Positions 41,407-48,813 of a stretch of 64,000 nt of DNA are shown here, one piece after another. Positions within the stretch are counted from its first letter, which is position 1, and every line of letters starts with the position of its first letter. The translations under genes were made by a program, and so were the position numbers. Source of the stretch: Bacteroidaceae bacterium (lineage in GTDB: Bacteria; Bacteroidota; Bacteroidia; Bacteroidales; Bacteroidaceae); the NCBI GenBank assembly GCA_024684455.1, contig JAIKWU010000036.1, forward strand, positions 1 to 64,000, given 5' to 3'. The notes under the pieces were generated by a model, which saw only the letters and a list, made by a program, of their open reading frames with translations, searched no databases and had not been told where the DNA came from.

Positions 41407-41414
41407 TATCTTTG
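41407..41414 (+). promoter_or_regulatory. -7 box of rplS
   Basis: TATCTTTG followed by CA, leaving a leader of about 130 nt before the rplS ATG. The leader contains an imperfect stem (CGAAGCCGCTGACG...), which could be a regulatory target, but I cannot assign one. Confidence 0.6.
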
Positions 41415-41548
41415 CAGCCGCTTTAGCGAAGCCGCTGACGAGATTGTACCCACAAAGCAGGGTGCATACAGGCTCGTGAGGAGCCGATGAGAGAGACTCG
41501 TGAATGCTTCGTTGGAACACAACCATCAAATTAAACAACCATAAAGAA

Positions 41549-41914
41549 ATGGACTTAATCAAAGTGGCCGAAGAGGCCTTTGCTACTGGTAAGCAGCATC
41601 CAGATTTCAAGGCCGGTGACACAATCACAGTGGCTTACAAAATCATCGAAGGCTCGAAGGAGCGTATTCAGCTCTATCGCGGCGTTGTCATTAAGATTAA
41701 CGGCGAGGGCACCAAGAAGCGTTTCACCGTCCGCAAAATGTCGGGCACGGTAGGTGTAGAGCGTATTTTCCCGCTCGAATCGCCGAACATTGAAAGCATC
41801 GAAATCAACAAAGTCGGTAAGGTACGCCGCGCCAAGTTGTATTACCTGCGCAAACTCACTGGTAAGAAGGCTCGCATCAAGGAGAAACTTACCCGCAAGA
41901 AGGAAGAGGCCTAA
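41549..41914 (+). CDS. rplS: 50S ribosomal protein L19
   Basis: The ATG at 41549 ([12 protein letters not shown]) gives 121 aa, the usual L19 length; the track's upstream GTG/TTG-type start lies in the leader. Conserved L19 blocks are [51 protein letters not shown] (here RFTVRKMS) and [19 protein letters not shown]19 lies at the 30S-50S interface. It is monocistronic: strong promoter before and a terminator hairpin about 50 bp after. Confidence 0.97.
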   Translation: MDLIKVAEEAFATGKQHPDFKAGDTITVAYKIIEGSKERIQLYRGVVIKINGEGTKKRFTVRKMSGTVGVERIFPLESPNIESIEINKVGKVRRAKLYYLRKLTGKKARIKEKLTRKKEEA

Positions 41915-41963
41915 ACCATGCATCTTGAAGAATGCAACACACTGGCTTCGGACAGAAATCAAG

Positions 41964-41997
41964 GCATCCGCACTTTTCGTGTGGATGCTTTTTTTCT
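41964..41997 (+). terminator. rplS terminator
   Basis: GCATCCGCAC pairs with GTGTGGATGC over a 5-nt loop and is followed by TTTTTTTC. Confidence 0.85.
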
Positions 41998-42031
41998 TTT
42001 CGACATTTTTTCTTTTCTAACAAAAAAAACG

Positions 42032-42039
42032 TACCTTTG
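42032..42039 (+). promoter_or_regulatory. -7 box of the MaoC gene
   Basis: TACCTTTG followed by CA, 29 bp upstream of the ATG. Confidence 0.65.
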
Positions 42040-42068
42040 CACTATATTTCAACATCAACAAGAGTATT

Positions 42069-42536
42069 ATGGAAAAATTAGTCATTAACTCCTACGACGA
42101 GTTTGCTTCGCATCTGGGCGAAGTATTGGGAACGAGCGACTGGCTCGAAGTGTCACAGGAACGTATCAACCTCTTTGCCGACGCCACGCTCGACCACCAG
42201 TGGATTCACGTCGATGTGGAACGTGCGAAGAAAGAGAGTCCTTATCAATCGACCATTGCACATGGCTACCTCACCCTCTCTCTGCTTCCCTACCTTTGGG
42301 ACCAGATTATCGAAGTGAACAACCTGAAGATGATGGTCAACTACGGCATGGACAAAATGCGCTTCGGACAGCCCGTCATCACAGGCAGCAGCGTACGGCT
42401 CGTCACCACCCTGCAATCCATTGTCAACCTGCGCGGCACGTGCAAGGCTGAGATTAAGTTCACCATCGAAATCAAAGATCAGCGCAAGCCCGCACTTGAA
42501 GGTGTGGCAACGTTCCTCTACTACTTCAACAACTAA
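42069..42536 (+). CDS. MaoC-like (R)-specific enoyl-CoA hydratase
   Basis: A 155-aa hot-dog-fold protein. The hydratase-2 motif with catalytic Asp and His is NLFADATLDHQWIHVDVERAK at about 33-53, followed by TIAHGYLTLSLLP. MaoC proteins hydrate 2-enoyl-CoA to (R)-3-hydroxyacyl-CoA. Length fits the stand-alone single-domain type. The metabolic context is not clear; the next gene, 18 bp downstream, is an outer-membrane-like protein and probably shares the transcript without a functional link. Confidence 0.9.
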   Translation: MEKLVINSYDEFASHLGEVLGTSDWLEVSQERINLFADATLDHQWIHVDVERAKKESPYQSTIAHGYLTLSLLPYLWDQIIEVNNLKMMVNYGMDKMRFGQPVITGSSVRLVTTLQSIVNLRGTCKAEIKFTIEIKDQRKPALEGVATFLYYFNN

Positions 42537-42554
42537 TCCGCCGCACCGAAGACG

Positions 42555-43772
42555 ATGAACATCGCCAGGCGTGCATTTCCGCTTCTCATCTGTCTGTGCA
42601 GCACGCTCGCAGCGTCTGCACAGACTTTTGTTTCCACCGACTCCGTAGCGGTGGACAGCACGCGGCGTGGGGGCGAGCAAGTGTTTGAGTTACTCGACCA
42701 TGCCTTCAACAACCTTGAGCAGTACACCGATCTCAGCCGACGAAAGAAGAAGAAACTCATCCGAGGCTATCTTGGTGCTCAGTTGAAGGAACTGAACAAC
42801 ATCGACACCACCTACATCACACCGCAACTCTACGACTTCGCTGCCATGCTGCAGACGACGACGACGTTCGAGAACTTTACCATTTCAGGCACAGGAACAC
42901 AGAAACAGTCGCTCGAGTTTGCACCTAAACCGACATTTCGTCTCGGCGGCTACTTCGGCTGGCGCTGGCTGTTCCTCGGATACACCTTCGACGTCGGTAG
43001 TTGGCTCGACAAGGAGAATGCCAGAAAGCAGAAGACCGAGTTCGACCTCAGTTTCTACACCTCACGGCTCGGTATCGACCTCTACTACCGCAAGACGGGT
43101 ACCGACTTCCGCTGCAAGAACTTCAGCCAACTCTTCGACGCTGAACATCCGCGCCCAGCCGACCTCAGCGACGATTTCGACGGGCTGAATCTCCAGACAC
43201 GCGGCATCAATATCTATTACATCTTCAACTACCGACACTTCTCCTGGCCTGCAGCCTTTTCACAGAGTACCGTCCAACGCCGTTCGTGTGGTTCCTTCAA
43301 ACTCGGCTTTTCCTTCACACACCACAAGATTACGTTTGACCGGTCGCGGCTTGACCCTCGGCTCGTTCCGCTCATCGACCCGTCTATCTACTTCGACGAG
43401 GTGAAGTACAACGACTACGGCATCAACTTCGGCTATGCCTATAACTGGGTATTCCGAAAGAACTGGCTTTTCTGTGCATCGTTCACGCCTGCCATCGCCT
43501 ACAACGTCGTCTATGTGGAACGAGAGAACATGCAGAAGAACAATGCGGAGGAAGAGTTCCGCCGGTTTCTCAACTTCAGCGACAACAAACTAAACCTCGA
43601 CTTCATCTGGCGTCTGGGGCTGGTCTATAACGACACGAAATGGTATGCCGGAGCGTCGTTCATCCTCCATTCCTTCAACTATCACAGCGAGCAAGTGCGC
43701 CTCAACAATGCCTTTGGCTCGCTCAACTTCTACGTCGGCTTCAATTTCAAGCGGAAGAAAGCCGTTCATTAG
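42555..43772 (+). CDS. DUF4421 outer-membrane-like protein (second copy)
   Basis: A 405-aa protein with a signal peptide ending at AASAQ. It is homologous to the DUF4421 protein at 3333: IYYIFNYRHFSWPAAFSQSTVQRRSCGSF matches the corresponding block there, as do GYAYNWVFRKNWLFCASFTP and the ending FKRKK/RFIGCRF region. It is about 70 residues longer, mostly at the N-terminus (SRRKKKKLIRGYLGAQLKEL). The pattern of aromatic-edged amphipathic strands indicates a beta-barrel. Function unknown. A bidirectional hairpin terminator follows. Confidence 0.8.
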   Translation: MNIARRAFPLLICLCSTLAASAQTFVSTDSVAVDSTRRGGEQVFELLDHAFNNLEQYTDLSRRKKKKLIRGYLGAQLKELNNIDTTYITPQLYDFAAMLQTTTTFENFTISGTGTQKQSLEFAPKPTFRLGGYFGWRWLFLGYTFDVGSWLDKENARKQKTEFDLSFYTSRLGIDLYYRKTGTDFRCKNFSQLFDAEHPRPADLSDDFDGLNLQTRGINIYYIFNYRHFSWPAAFSQSTVQRRSCGSFKLGFSFTHHKITFDRSRLDPRLVPLIDPSIYFDEVKYNDYGINFGYAYNWVFRKNWLFCASFTPAIAYNVVYVERENMQKNNAEEEFRRFLNFSDNKLNLDFIWRLGLVYNDTKWYAGASFILHSFNYHSEQVRLNNAFGSLNFYVGFNFKRKKAVH

Positions 43773-43790
43773 CAACTCCCCTAAACAAAA

Positions 43791-43838
43791 AAGAAACCTC
43801 TGAAAGCCTGATAAAGAACGGCATTTCAGAGGTTTCTT
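43791..43838. terminator. Bidirectional hairpin terminator
   Basis: AAGAAACCTCTGAAA pairs perfectly with TTTCAGAGGTTTCTT over an 18-nt loop; T-tracts are present for both directions, serving the DUF4421 gene and the tRNA. Confidence 0.85.
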
Positions 43839-43840
43839 CG

Positions 43841-43914
43841 TAGCGAGAAAGGGACTTGAACCCTTGACCTTCGGATTATGAATCCGACGCTCTAACCAGC
43901 TGAGCTATCTCGCC
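43841..43914 (-). tRNA. tRNA-Met (CAU), elongator type
   Basis: A 74-nt cloverleaf on the minus strand. The acceptor stem is GGCGAGA/TCTCGCT with a G-U first pair, the D-arm is AGCTCAGCTGGTTAGAGC, the anticodon arm TCGGATTCATAATCCGA places CAT in the loop, and the T-arm contains GGTTCAAGTCC. CCA is not encoded. A CAU anticodon can also be the lysidine-modified tRNA-Ile2; the GGC-type acceptor and loop context favour elongator Met. Confidence 0.92.
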
Positions 43915-43944
43915 ATCCCGCCTTCGGATTTCCGAAAGCGAGTG

Positions 43945-43952
43945 CAAAGGTA
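43945..43952 (-). promoter_or_regulatory. -7 box of the tRNA-Met gene
   Basis: TACCTTTG followed by CA on the minus strand, 30 bp upstream of the tRNA 5' end. Confidence 0.6.
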
Positions 43953-43992
43953 GTGTTTTTTCGGAAACTGACAAAACATTTTGTGCATTTTT

Positions 43993-44610
43993 TTACTCCT
44001 CCACGTGTTTCCGGCTCAAACTGCGGCCAAAGCGGAAGTCCTTCGGGTCGCCACTCACGACATGTTCCTCTCGTTCCGAGGCATCACGGCCCTTGGCATA
44101 GCCATAGTAATAGTCGTCGTAGTAACTGTAGCCGTAGTAACTGTAGGGGTCGTAGGAGTTCCACCCGTAGAAGTTGTAGAGTTTAACGAGACGGAAGTAG
44201 TCGTTGGTGTTGCCAAAGTAGCCTTCGAAATAATCGGAGTTGAGACGATAGTCGTGAATGGCCACGTCGAGGTCGTGGTTATACGGGAAACTGAGGTAGA
44301 TGACTCCGTGGCGGATTTCCCAGTGAAAATAGAAACTCTGGTAGCGGATGGGGCACGGCGGGCGGAAGAAGTCGATTTCCTCACCATAGCCGTGGGTGGC
44401 ATAGTCGTAGGAGGGCACGAAGCGGATGTCGGTGTAGTTTGCCCAGAACGTACGGTCAGAGTAGCCGTCGTAGTAGTACATACCGAAGTCGCCCGTCCAT
44501 TCGCCCGACAGGATGTAGGCTTCCTCACGGTCGCGGTCGCACGATGTCGCCGTCGTCATGGCCAGCAGCACCACTGCTGCCATCATCCAAATGTTGTAGA
44601 AAGTCTTCAT
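43993..44610 (-). CDS. Tyr-rich lipoprotein of unknown function
   Basis: The ATG at 44610 gives 205 aa. A lipobox (TTATSC) lies near residue 24. The mature protein has a compact strand-rich domain (YILSGEWTGDFGMYYYDG, YQSFYFHWEIRHGVIYLSF) followed by an unusually Tyr-rich, Gly/Asp segment (YDPYSYYGYSYYDDYYYGYAKG) and a charged C-terminus (RSLSRKHVEE). No family was recognised with confidence; similar Tyr-rich tails occur in several Bacteroidetes surface lipoproteins. Own promoter; upstream is a 521-bp intergenic region. Confidence 0.7.
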   Translation of the reverse strand: MKTFYNIWMMAAVVLLAMTTATSCDRDREEAYILSGEWTGDFGMYYYDGYSDRTFWANYTDIRFVPSYDYATHGYGEEIDFFRPPCPIRYQSFYFHWEIRHGVIYLSFPYNHDLDVAIHDYRLNSDYFEGYFGNTNDYFRLVKLYNFYGWNSYDPYSYYGYSYYDDYYYGYAKGRDASEREEHVVSGDPKDFRFGRSLSRKHVEE

Positions 44611-44692
44611 AATGCTATACCTATTTATATATAAAAGAGTGGATTTCGCCCCGTGAGAGGCATTTGTTTTCTGTTTTCGCCGCAAAGTTATA

Positions 44693-44700
44693 GTTTTATT
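44693..44700 (-). promoter_or_regulatory. -7 box of the Tyr-rich lipoprotein gene
   Basis: TAACTTTG on the minus strand, 82 bp upstream of the ATG. Confidence 0.55.
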
Positions 44701-44991
44701 TTTCCGCCTGCAAACATTTCAGAAAGAAAATGAATCCAACTGTGTGTTTTTTAGGATAACCCCTTCTGTCGGGTAGGAAGAGAAGGTGTGAACAGGGGAT
44801 TTTTCCCCCGCTCGGCGGTGTTTCCGCCTATGTTCAACAGGCCTTCCGTTGCTGTTCCGCATCTCTGTCCAAAATGCTGAAAGCCCCTTATAAATGTACA
44901 GAAGCGAAGAAGTCGGAGAAGAAAAATGAGAAAAACGAGAAAAAAAGTGTGAAAAAGTTTTAATGTAACAAAAAATTATTATATCTTTGCC

Positions 44992-44999
44992 AGCGAAAA
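44992..44999 (+). promoter_or_regulatory. -7 box of the 45132-47016 operon
   Basis: TATCTTTG in an AT-rich context, with a leader of about 130 nt, longer than at other genes in the window. Confidence 0.65.
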
Positions 45000-45131
45000 G
45001 ATGCTCAATACTCAACACGGCGGGCGGTGATAGATTTCCACAACTGCACCCCTCTCTACATGAAAACATACGGATTCAACATCGTGTGAACCCAAAGAAA
45101 CAGAATATTAACCTCTAAATCCAACAACAGT

Positions 45132-45989
45132 ATGAAAAAACTCCTTATCATGATTGGCGTCATCGCCGCTTCGATGCAAGTGACGACGGCACGTGCCCAG
45201 GCCTACATGGGCACAGGCGTGGCAGAAGAAGACCCGATGATCTTCAACCACCTCTCAGCAGGCATCAACCTCGGAACCGACGGTTGGGGACTTGAAGTGG
45301 CCGCACCGATTACGCCCTATGTAGCCGTGCGCACAGGATTCTCCTCGATTCCTAAGATTGGATTCACCGTAAAGAACATTGACGTACACACCAACAGCAA
45401 GGCAAAAGCAGGTGAAGGTGGTTCATCGACCGAGAACATCAGCCTCGACTTCAAGTTGAAGATGACCAACTGGAAACTGCTCTTCGACATCTATCCTTCG
45501 AAGCACAACTCGTTCCACTTCACCTTCGGTGCCTTCATCGGTGGCGATGAATTCGTGACAGCCGAATACGACGGCGGACGTCCTGCCGACGGCAACTGGG
45601 CAGCCTACACCCCAGACCACCGTAACCAAGGCATCAAGGTCGGAGAAGACTGGTTTGGTATCACTGGAGATAACTGGACAAAGGCAGCCATCAAGGTAAA
45701 CAAGTTCAAGCCCTACCTCGGCATTGGTTTCGGCCGTGCTGTCAAGCAGGCACCAGGTCTCGCCTTCAACTTCGACATGGGTGTACAGTTCTGGGGTAAG
45801 CCCAAAATCTACGGTATGGTGCAGACCCTCGACCCCCTCGGCTTCGTAAACGGATACGAGTTCAGGGAAGCCGACATCAACGGCTATCAGGGCGACGGCA
45901 AGGAAGCAACGGAAGAAGCAGCCAAATGGCTCTCCAAACTCTCTGTATGGCCCACGCTCAGTTTCCGCCTGACCTACACCATCTTCTAA
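45132..45989 (+). CDS. Outer-membrane beta-barrel-like protein
   Basis: A 285-aa protein with a signal peptide ending near TTARAQ. The rest alternates short amphipathic strands and Gly/Asn turns: SAGINLGTDGWGLEVAAPITPYVAVRTGF, SLDFKLKMTNWKLLFDIYPS, NSFHFTFGAFIGG, FKPYLGIGFGRAV, and ends with an aromatic strand SFRLTYTIF, the usual C-terminal signal of outer-membrane barrels. This suggests a small porin-like barrel of about 10-12 strands. No specific family recognised. It is followed after 55 bp by a lipoprotein gene and both end at one terminator. Confidence 0.75.
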   Translation: MKKLLIMIGVIAASMQVTTARAQAYMGTGVAEEDPMIFNHLSAGINLGTDGWGLEVAAPITPYVAVRTGFSSIPKIGFTVKNIDVHTNSKAKAGEGGSSTENISLDFKLKMTNWKLLFDIYPSKHNSFHFTFGAFIGGDEFVTAEYDGGRPADGNWAAYTPDHRNQGIKVGEDWFGITGDNWTKAAIKVNKFKPYLGIGFGRAVKQAPGLAFNFDMGVQFWGKPKIYGMVQTLDPLGFVNGYEFREADINGYQGDGKEATEEAAKWLSKLSVWPTLSFRLTYTIF

Positions 45990-46044
45990 CCAAAGAAGTG
46001 TTATTTATTCACCTATAATTATTAACTAAAAAACCAAAAACACA

Positions 46045-47016
46045 ATGAAAAAGTATTTTGTAATGGCTCTTGCAGCCCTTTTGCCTCTGGCATTCGTTTC
46101 GTGTGGTAGCGACAATGACAGTCCAAGTCCTACTCCAACACCTACCACCACCCTCCCCAAACTGGACACCTCGAGAGCAGGACTGTTTGAGAAAATCGTT
46201 GCAAAAGATGGTACCACTGACGCTCAGAAGAAGAAGACTCCAGATTCAGGCGACATTGATCCCTTTGGAACCATAACACTTCACTTCCCGAAAATTGGTG
46301 GTGACGCAGGAAAGGGCAAGGTGCTCGACCTTGGCGGAAGTGCATCAAAGGCAAGAAAAGCCATCGCCATGGACGTTGCTTCAAATCCATGGGACTTCGA
46401 ATGGGTAATCGGTCAGTACACAGTAGAAGGCAACAACTACACAATCCCTGGCTTTGGTGTCATTGACATCTCTGGCGGTGCTGCCAACCTGAAGTTCACA
46501 TTCACGGACGGCACTACCACCAACGCTTCTGCCACGAAAGTACCCTATGACGCTGCTTATTCTCTTGGCGACCTGGCTATATGGGTATGCCGCAGATGGA
46601 AGCCAACGGCAACACGTATCGTCATCTACGAAACCGGTTCGGAGAAGTTCTCGGGACAGTGGGACGGTTGCAACCTCGCCACTATCGCCACGAACATCAA
46701 GAAAACTATCGGCGACTTCGACGACAGCGAACTGCAGCAACTCGGCAATCTCAACTACATCTACTTCTCACCCGCAAAACGCGTACAATTCAAATTCCAA
46801 GGTGCTTCATTGAGTATCAAGAGCGGTGCATGGAACCTGAAGTCCGACGGTTCCTTCACATGGAAACTTGAGGGCAATGCAGGCAACTCCATCATCAATG
46901 CTGAAGGTACTGGTGGTGTAGCATTCAACGGCAACGAATGTGGTGTTACCATGAGCATTATTGCCAACGGTGGCCAGTACACAGGTAACGTGATGTTCAG
47001 ACTCACTCCGTACTAA
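46045..47016 (+). CDS. Lipoprotein of unknown function
   Basis: A 323-aa protein. The lipobox is LAFVSC near residue 20, followed by a Pro/Thr linker (SPSPTPTPTTTLPK). Two halves of strand-rich sequence follow: GDIDPFGTITLHFPKIGGDAG and, from about 235, a region (VQFKFQGASLSIKSGAWNLKSDGSFTWKLEG) reminiscent of lipocalin-like modules in Bacteroidetes lipoproteins. No family was recognised. It is the second gene of an operon with the barrel protein, so it may act with it at the outer membrane; this is positional inference. Confidence 0.72.
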   Translation: MKKYFVMALAALLPLAFVSCGSDNDSPSPTPTPTTTLPKLDTSRAGLFEKIVAKDGTTDAQKKKTPDSGDIDPFGTITLHFPKIGGDAGKGKVLDLGGSASKARKAIAMDVASNPWDFEWVIGQYTVEGNNYTIPGFGVIDISGGAANLKFTFTDGTTTNASATKVPYDAAYSLGDLAIWVCRRWKPTATRIVIYETGSEKFSGQWDGCNLATIATNIKKTIGDFDDSELQQLGNLNYIYFSPAKRVQFKFQGASLSIKSGAWNLKSDGSFTWKLEGNAGNSIINAEGTGGVAFNGNECGVTMSIIANGGQYTGNVMFRLTPY

Positions 47017-47040
47017 TTCAAACTCTCTTATAGACAAACC

Positions 47041-47075
47041 GAGGGCAGGGACTCAAGTCCCTGCCCTCTTTGTTT
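47041..47075 (+). terminator. Terminator of the 45132-47016 operon
   Basis: GAGGGCAGGGACT pairs perfectly with AGTCCCTGCCCTC over a 2-nt loop, followed by TTTGTTTTTT. Confidence 0.85.
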
Positions 47076-47098
47076 TTTATGAATACTGACCGAAGCCG

Positions 47099-48067
47099 CT
47101 ACTGCTCTTCGGTCTCCTCTGTCTCGCTTTCCTGTTTCTCTGAGGACACTTCGAGTGTAACGTGTTGGAGACCGAGTTTGTAGAGTTCGGCGCGGAGTTC
47201 GTGTTTCGTGGCGCTTGCCTGTTCAGGATGGAAGAGCGCGATGTGTGCCATGAGAGCCATCTCCGTATTGTCAATAGCCATGATGTGCATGTGACCGTAA
47301 CCGCGGACGTTGGCGTGCGTCTTGAAGACGGTTGAGACATAGTCGCGGTTAATTTTATCGGTGGCTCCGCCCATAGAGAAGCGCAGCATGGGGTAAAGCA
47401 GCATCACAGTCTCGACAAACATCAATGAAGCGCCGAAGAGAGCGGCGACGTTGTCGAAGAGGTCGTCTTCCACTTGCATTACGACCACACCTGCCACGGC
47501 TGTCACGGCCGACAGCAGGGTCGAGAGCCAGAGGGCTGTCGATGTACCCGCCACACTGTTGTGCTTACGTTCCCTCATCAGGAAGAACGCCGTCACGGCG
47601 TGCAGCACGATGCCGATGATTGCCACGCGCAGCATCATGCCACCGTTGGGCAGCGGAATCGTGTCGTCGAGTTCGATGGGCAGGTTCATGCGGCGAATGC
47701 CCTCGAAGGCAAGCGCTCCGGCCGATACGAGCATCAGCACGATTGCCACAAGCCGCAAATTGATGCTGCGATAACGGTAAGCATACGACTTGCGCGGCTT
47801 GTCCTTATGCGCATTCATCCGATGGATGAACAGAGCCACGGCAATGGCGAGGACGTTGGCCAAGGTGAACAGCGCATCGGACAGCAGCCCGAGCGAATGG
47901 GCAATGAAGCCTGCCACAAAGGCTACAACGACATAGATACAGTTCAACCAGATGCCGATGTTCAGCATCAGACTGTACGAGCCCTTCGCAATGGGCTTTT
48001 TCTTTTTCTTGTAATGATGACGATGATGGTGCTTATGCTCCTCTTGTTCTTTTTGTGTTGGTTCCAT
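47099..48067 (-). CDS. Cation diffusion facilitator-like protein with degenerate metal site
   Basis: The ATG at 48067 gives 322 aa; the track starts at a TTG inside the -7 box. A His/Lys-rich N-terminus (HKHHHRHHYKKKKK) precedes six hydrophobic segments and a cytoplasmic C-terminal domain (about 235-310) with CDF topology. The TM2 motif SDALFTLAN keeps the first Asp of the usual DxxxD, but Thr replaces the second, and TM5 reads WLSTLLSAV where active CDFs have HxxxD. Zinc transport by the standard mechanism is therefore doubtful. Transporter, sensor and degenerate homologue are all possible. Confidence 0.75.
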   Translation of the reverse strand: MEPTQKEQEEHKHHHRHHYKKKKKPIAKGSYSLMLNIGIWLNCIYVVVAFVAGFIAHSLGLLSDALFTLANVLAIAVALFIHRMNAHKDKPRKSYAYRYRSINLRLVAIVLMLVSAGALAFEGIRRMNLPIELDDTIPLPNGGMMLRVAIIGIVLHAVTAFFLMRERKHNSVAGTSTALWLSTLLSAVTAVAGVVVMQVEDDLFDNVAALFGASLMFVETVMLLYPMLRFSMGGATDKINRDYVSTVFKTHANVRGYGHMHIMAIDNTEMALMAHIALFHPEQASATKHELRAELYKLGLQHVTLEVSSEKQESETEETEEQ

Positions 48068-48091
48068 AGTGTTAGTCAATTGATTTGACTG

Positions 48092-48099
48092 CAAAGTTA
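48092..48099 (-). promoter_or_regulatory. -7 box of the CDF-like gene
   Basis: TAACTTTG followed by CA on the minus strand; it overlaps the track's TTG start and leaves a leader of about 20 nt. Confidence 0.6.
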
Positions 48100-48167
48100 C
48101 GATTTAACACGCATAAAGCAAAAAGAAAGTTAAAAAACTTTCATTTTTTCACACTAAAACAGTGATT

Positions 48168-48245
48168 CCAAGTACTTGGAAAATGAACGCCAAGTGCTTA
48201 GCGTGAAAACTCCAAGTGCTTGGAAGAAATTATCCAAGCACTTGG
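48168..48245. repeat. 22-bp-period palindromic array G (4 units)
   Basis: Cores at 48168, 48190, 48212 and 48234, exactly 22 bp apart: CCAAGTACTTGG (a perfect palindrome), two GTG-type and one CAC-type. It lies between the TonB gene stop and the CDF-like promoter. Confidence 0.9.
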
Positions 48246-48262
48246 AGCGTCATGTCGTCGGC

Positions 48263-48715
48263 CTACACATCGACAGTCTGCAACTTAGAGAATGAGAGGC
48301 GACTACGGCGTATGGGAAACGAGACATCGAAGCGTCCTTTCACCTTCTTCTTCCCCAGCGTGGCAGGCTTGAATTTCATTTTACGACACACTCGCTGTGC
48401 CTCCTGGTCGAACTCCGTTCCCATGCTGCGCACGATGTGTGTCTCGACCACTTTGCCTTTCTCGCCGACGATACAGGCCACGACCACCACACCTTCCAAC
48501 TGGTTGTGCCCTACCTCGGGATTCTTGAAGTTCTTCTGCACGAACGCCTGCACGGCCTTGTCGCCGCCCTTGAACTCAGGCGCGGTATATTTCTCCTGAG
48601 GCTGCTGACGACGCTGCATGAAAGGGTCGCCGCCAAATCCGAAGTCGAACCACTGCGCACGCAGACCAGCAGGCAGGACCATCATGCACAGAACGAACAA
48701 TAACTTTCTTGCCAT
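48263..48715 (-). CDS. Secreted TonB C-terminal domain protein
   Basis: The ATG at 48715 (MARKLLFVLCMM) gives 150 aa. After a signal peptide or membrane anchor (VLPAGLRAQ), residues 50-135 form a TonB C-terminal domain: FKGGDKAVQAFVQKNFKNPEVG, GVVVVACIVGEKGKVVETHIVRSMGTEFDQEAQRVCRKMKFKPA. The long Pro-rich spacer of a true TonB energy transducer is missing, so it may be a stand-alone domain acting in the periplasm. No ExbB/ExbD genes are nearby. Confidence 0.88.
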   Translation of the reverse strand: MARKLLFVLCMMVLPAGLRAQWFDFGFGGDPFMQRRQQPQEKYTAPEFKGGDKAVQAFVQKNFKNPEVGHNQLEGVVVVACIVGEKGKVVETHIVRSMGTEFDQEAQRVCRKMKFKPATLGKKKVKGRFDVSFPIRRSRLSFSKLQTVDV

Positions 48716-48736
48716 AGTAAATACAGTTTGATGGTG

Positions 48737-48744
48737 CAAAAGTA
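48737..48744 (-). promoter_or_regulatory. -7 box of the TonB-domain gene
   Basis: TACTTTTG followed by CA on the minus strand, about 21 bp upstream of the ATG. Confidence 0.6.
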
Positions 48745-48777
48745 CGACTTTATCTTGAATAAAATGTTAAAAATGCG

Positions 48778-48785
48778 TACCTTTG
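48778..48785 (+). promoter_or_regulatory. -7 box of prfB
   Basis: TACCTTTG followed by CA, 28 bp upstream of the prfB ATG; divergent from the TonB-domain promoter. Confidence 0.65.
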
Positions 48786-48813
48786 CAAAGAAATTTAAGA
48801 AAGTTTACAGAAA

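Larger units (their letters stand above)
44611..45131. other. Intergenic region with two divergent promoters and a long leader
   Basis: A 521-bp gap. It holds the minus-strand -7 box of the Tyr-rich lipoprotein gene (44693), an AT-rich middle and the plus-strand -7 box at 44992, followed by about 130 nt of leader before the ATG at 45132. The 116-aa minus ORF drawn across it has no homology I recognise and no promoter of its own; I do not call it a gene. Confidence 0.55.

Noticed and set aside
43841-43914. tRNA-associated integrative element
   Set aside because: No integrase gene or direct repeat of the tRNA 3' end was seen nearby.
44719-45069. 116-aa minus-strand ORF in the 521-bp gap
   Set aside because: No promoter, no recognised motif, composition unlike neighbours, and it overlaps the promoter of the 45132 operon.
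48067-48094. TTG start of the CDF-like gene
   Set aside because: The TTG is part of the -7 box TAACTTTG; the ATG at 48067 is downstream of it.
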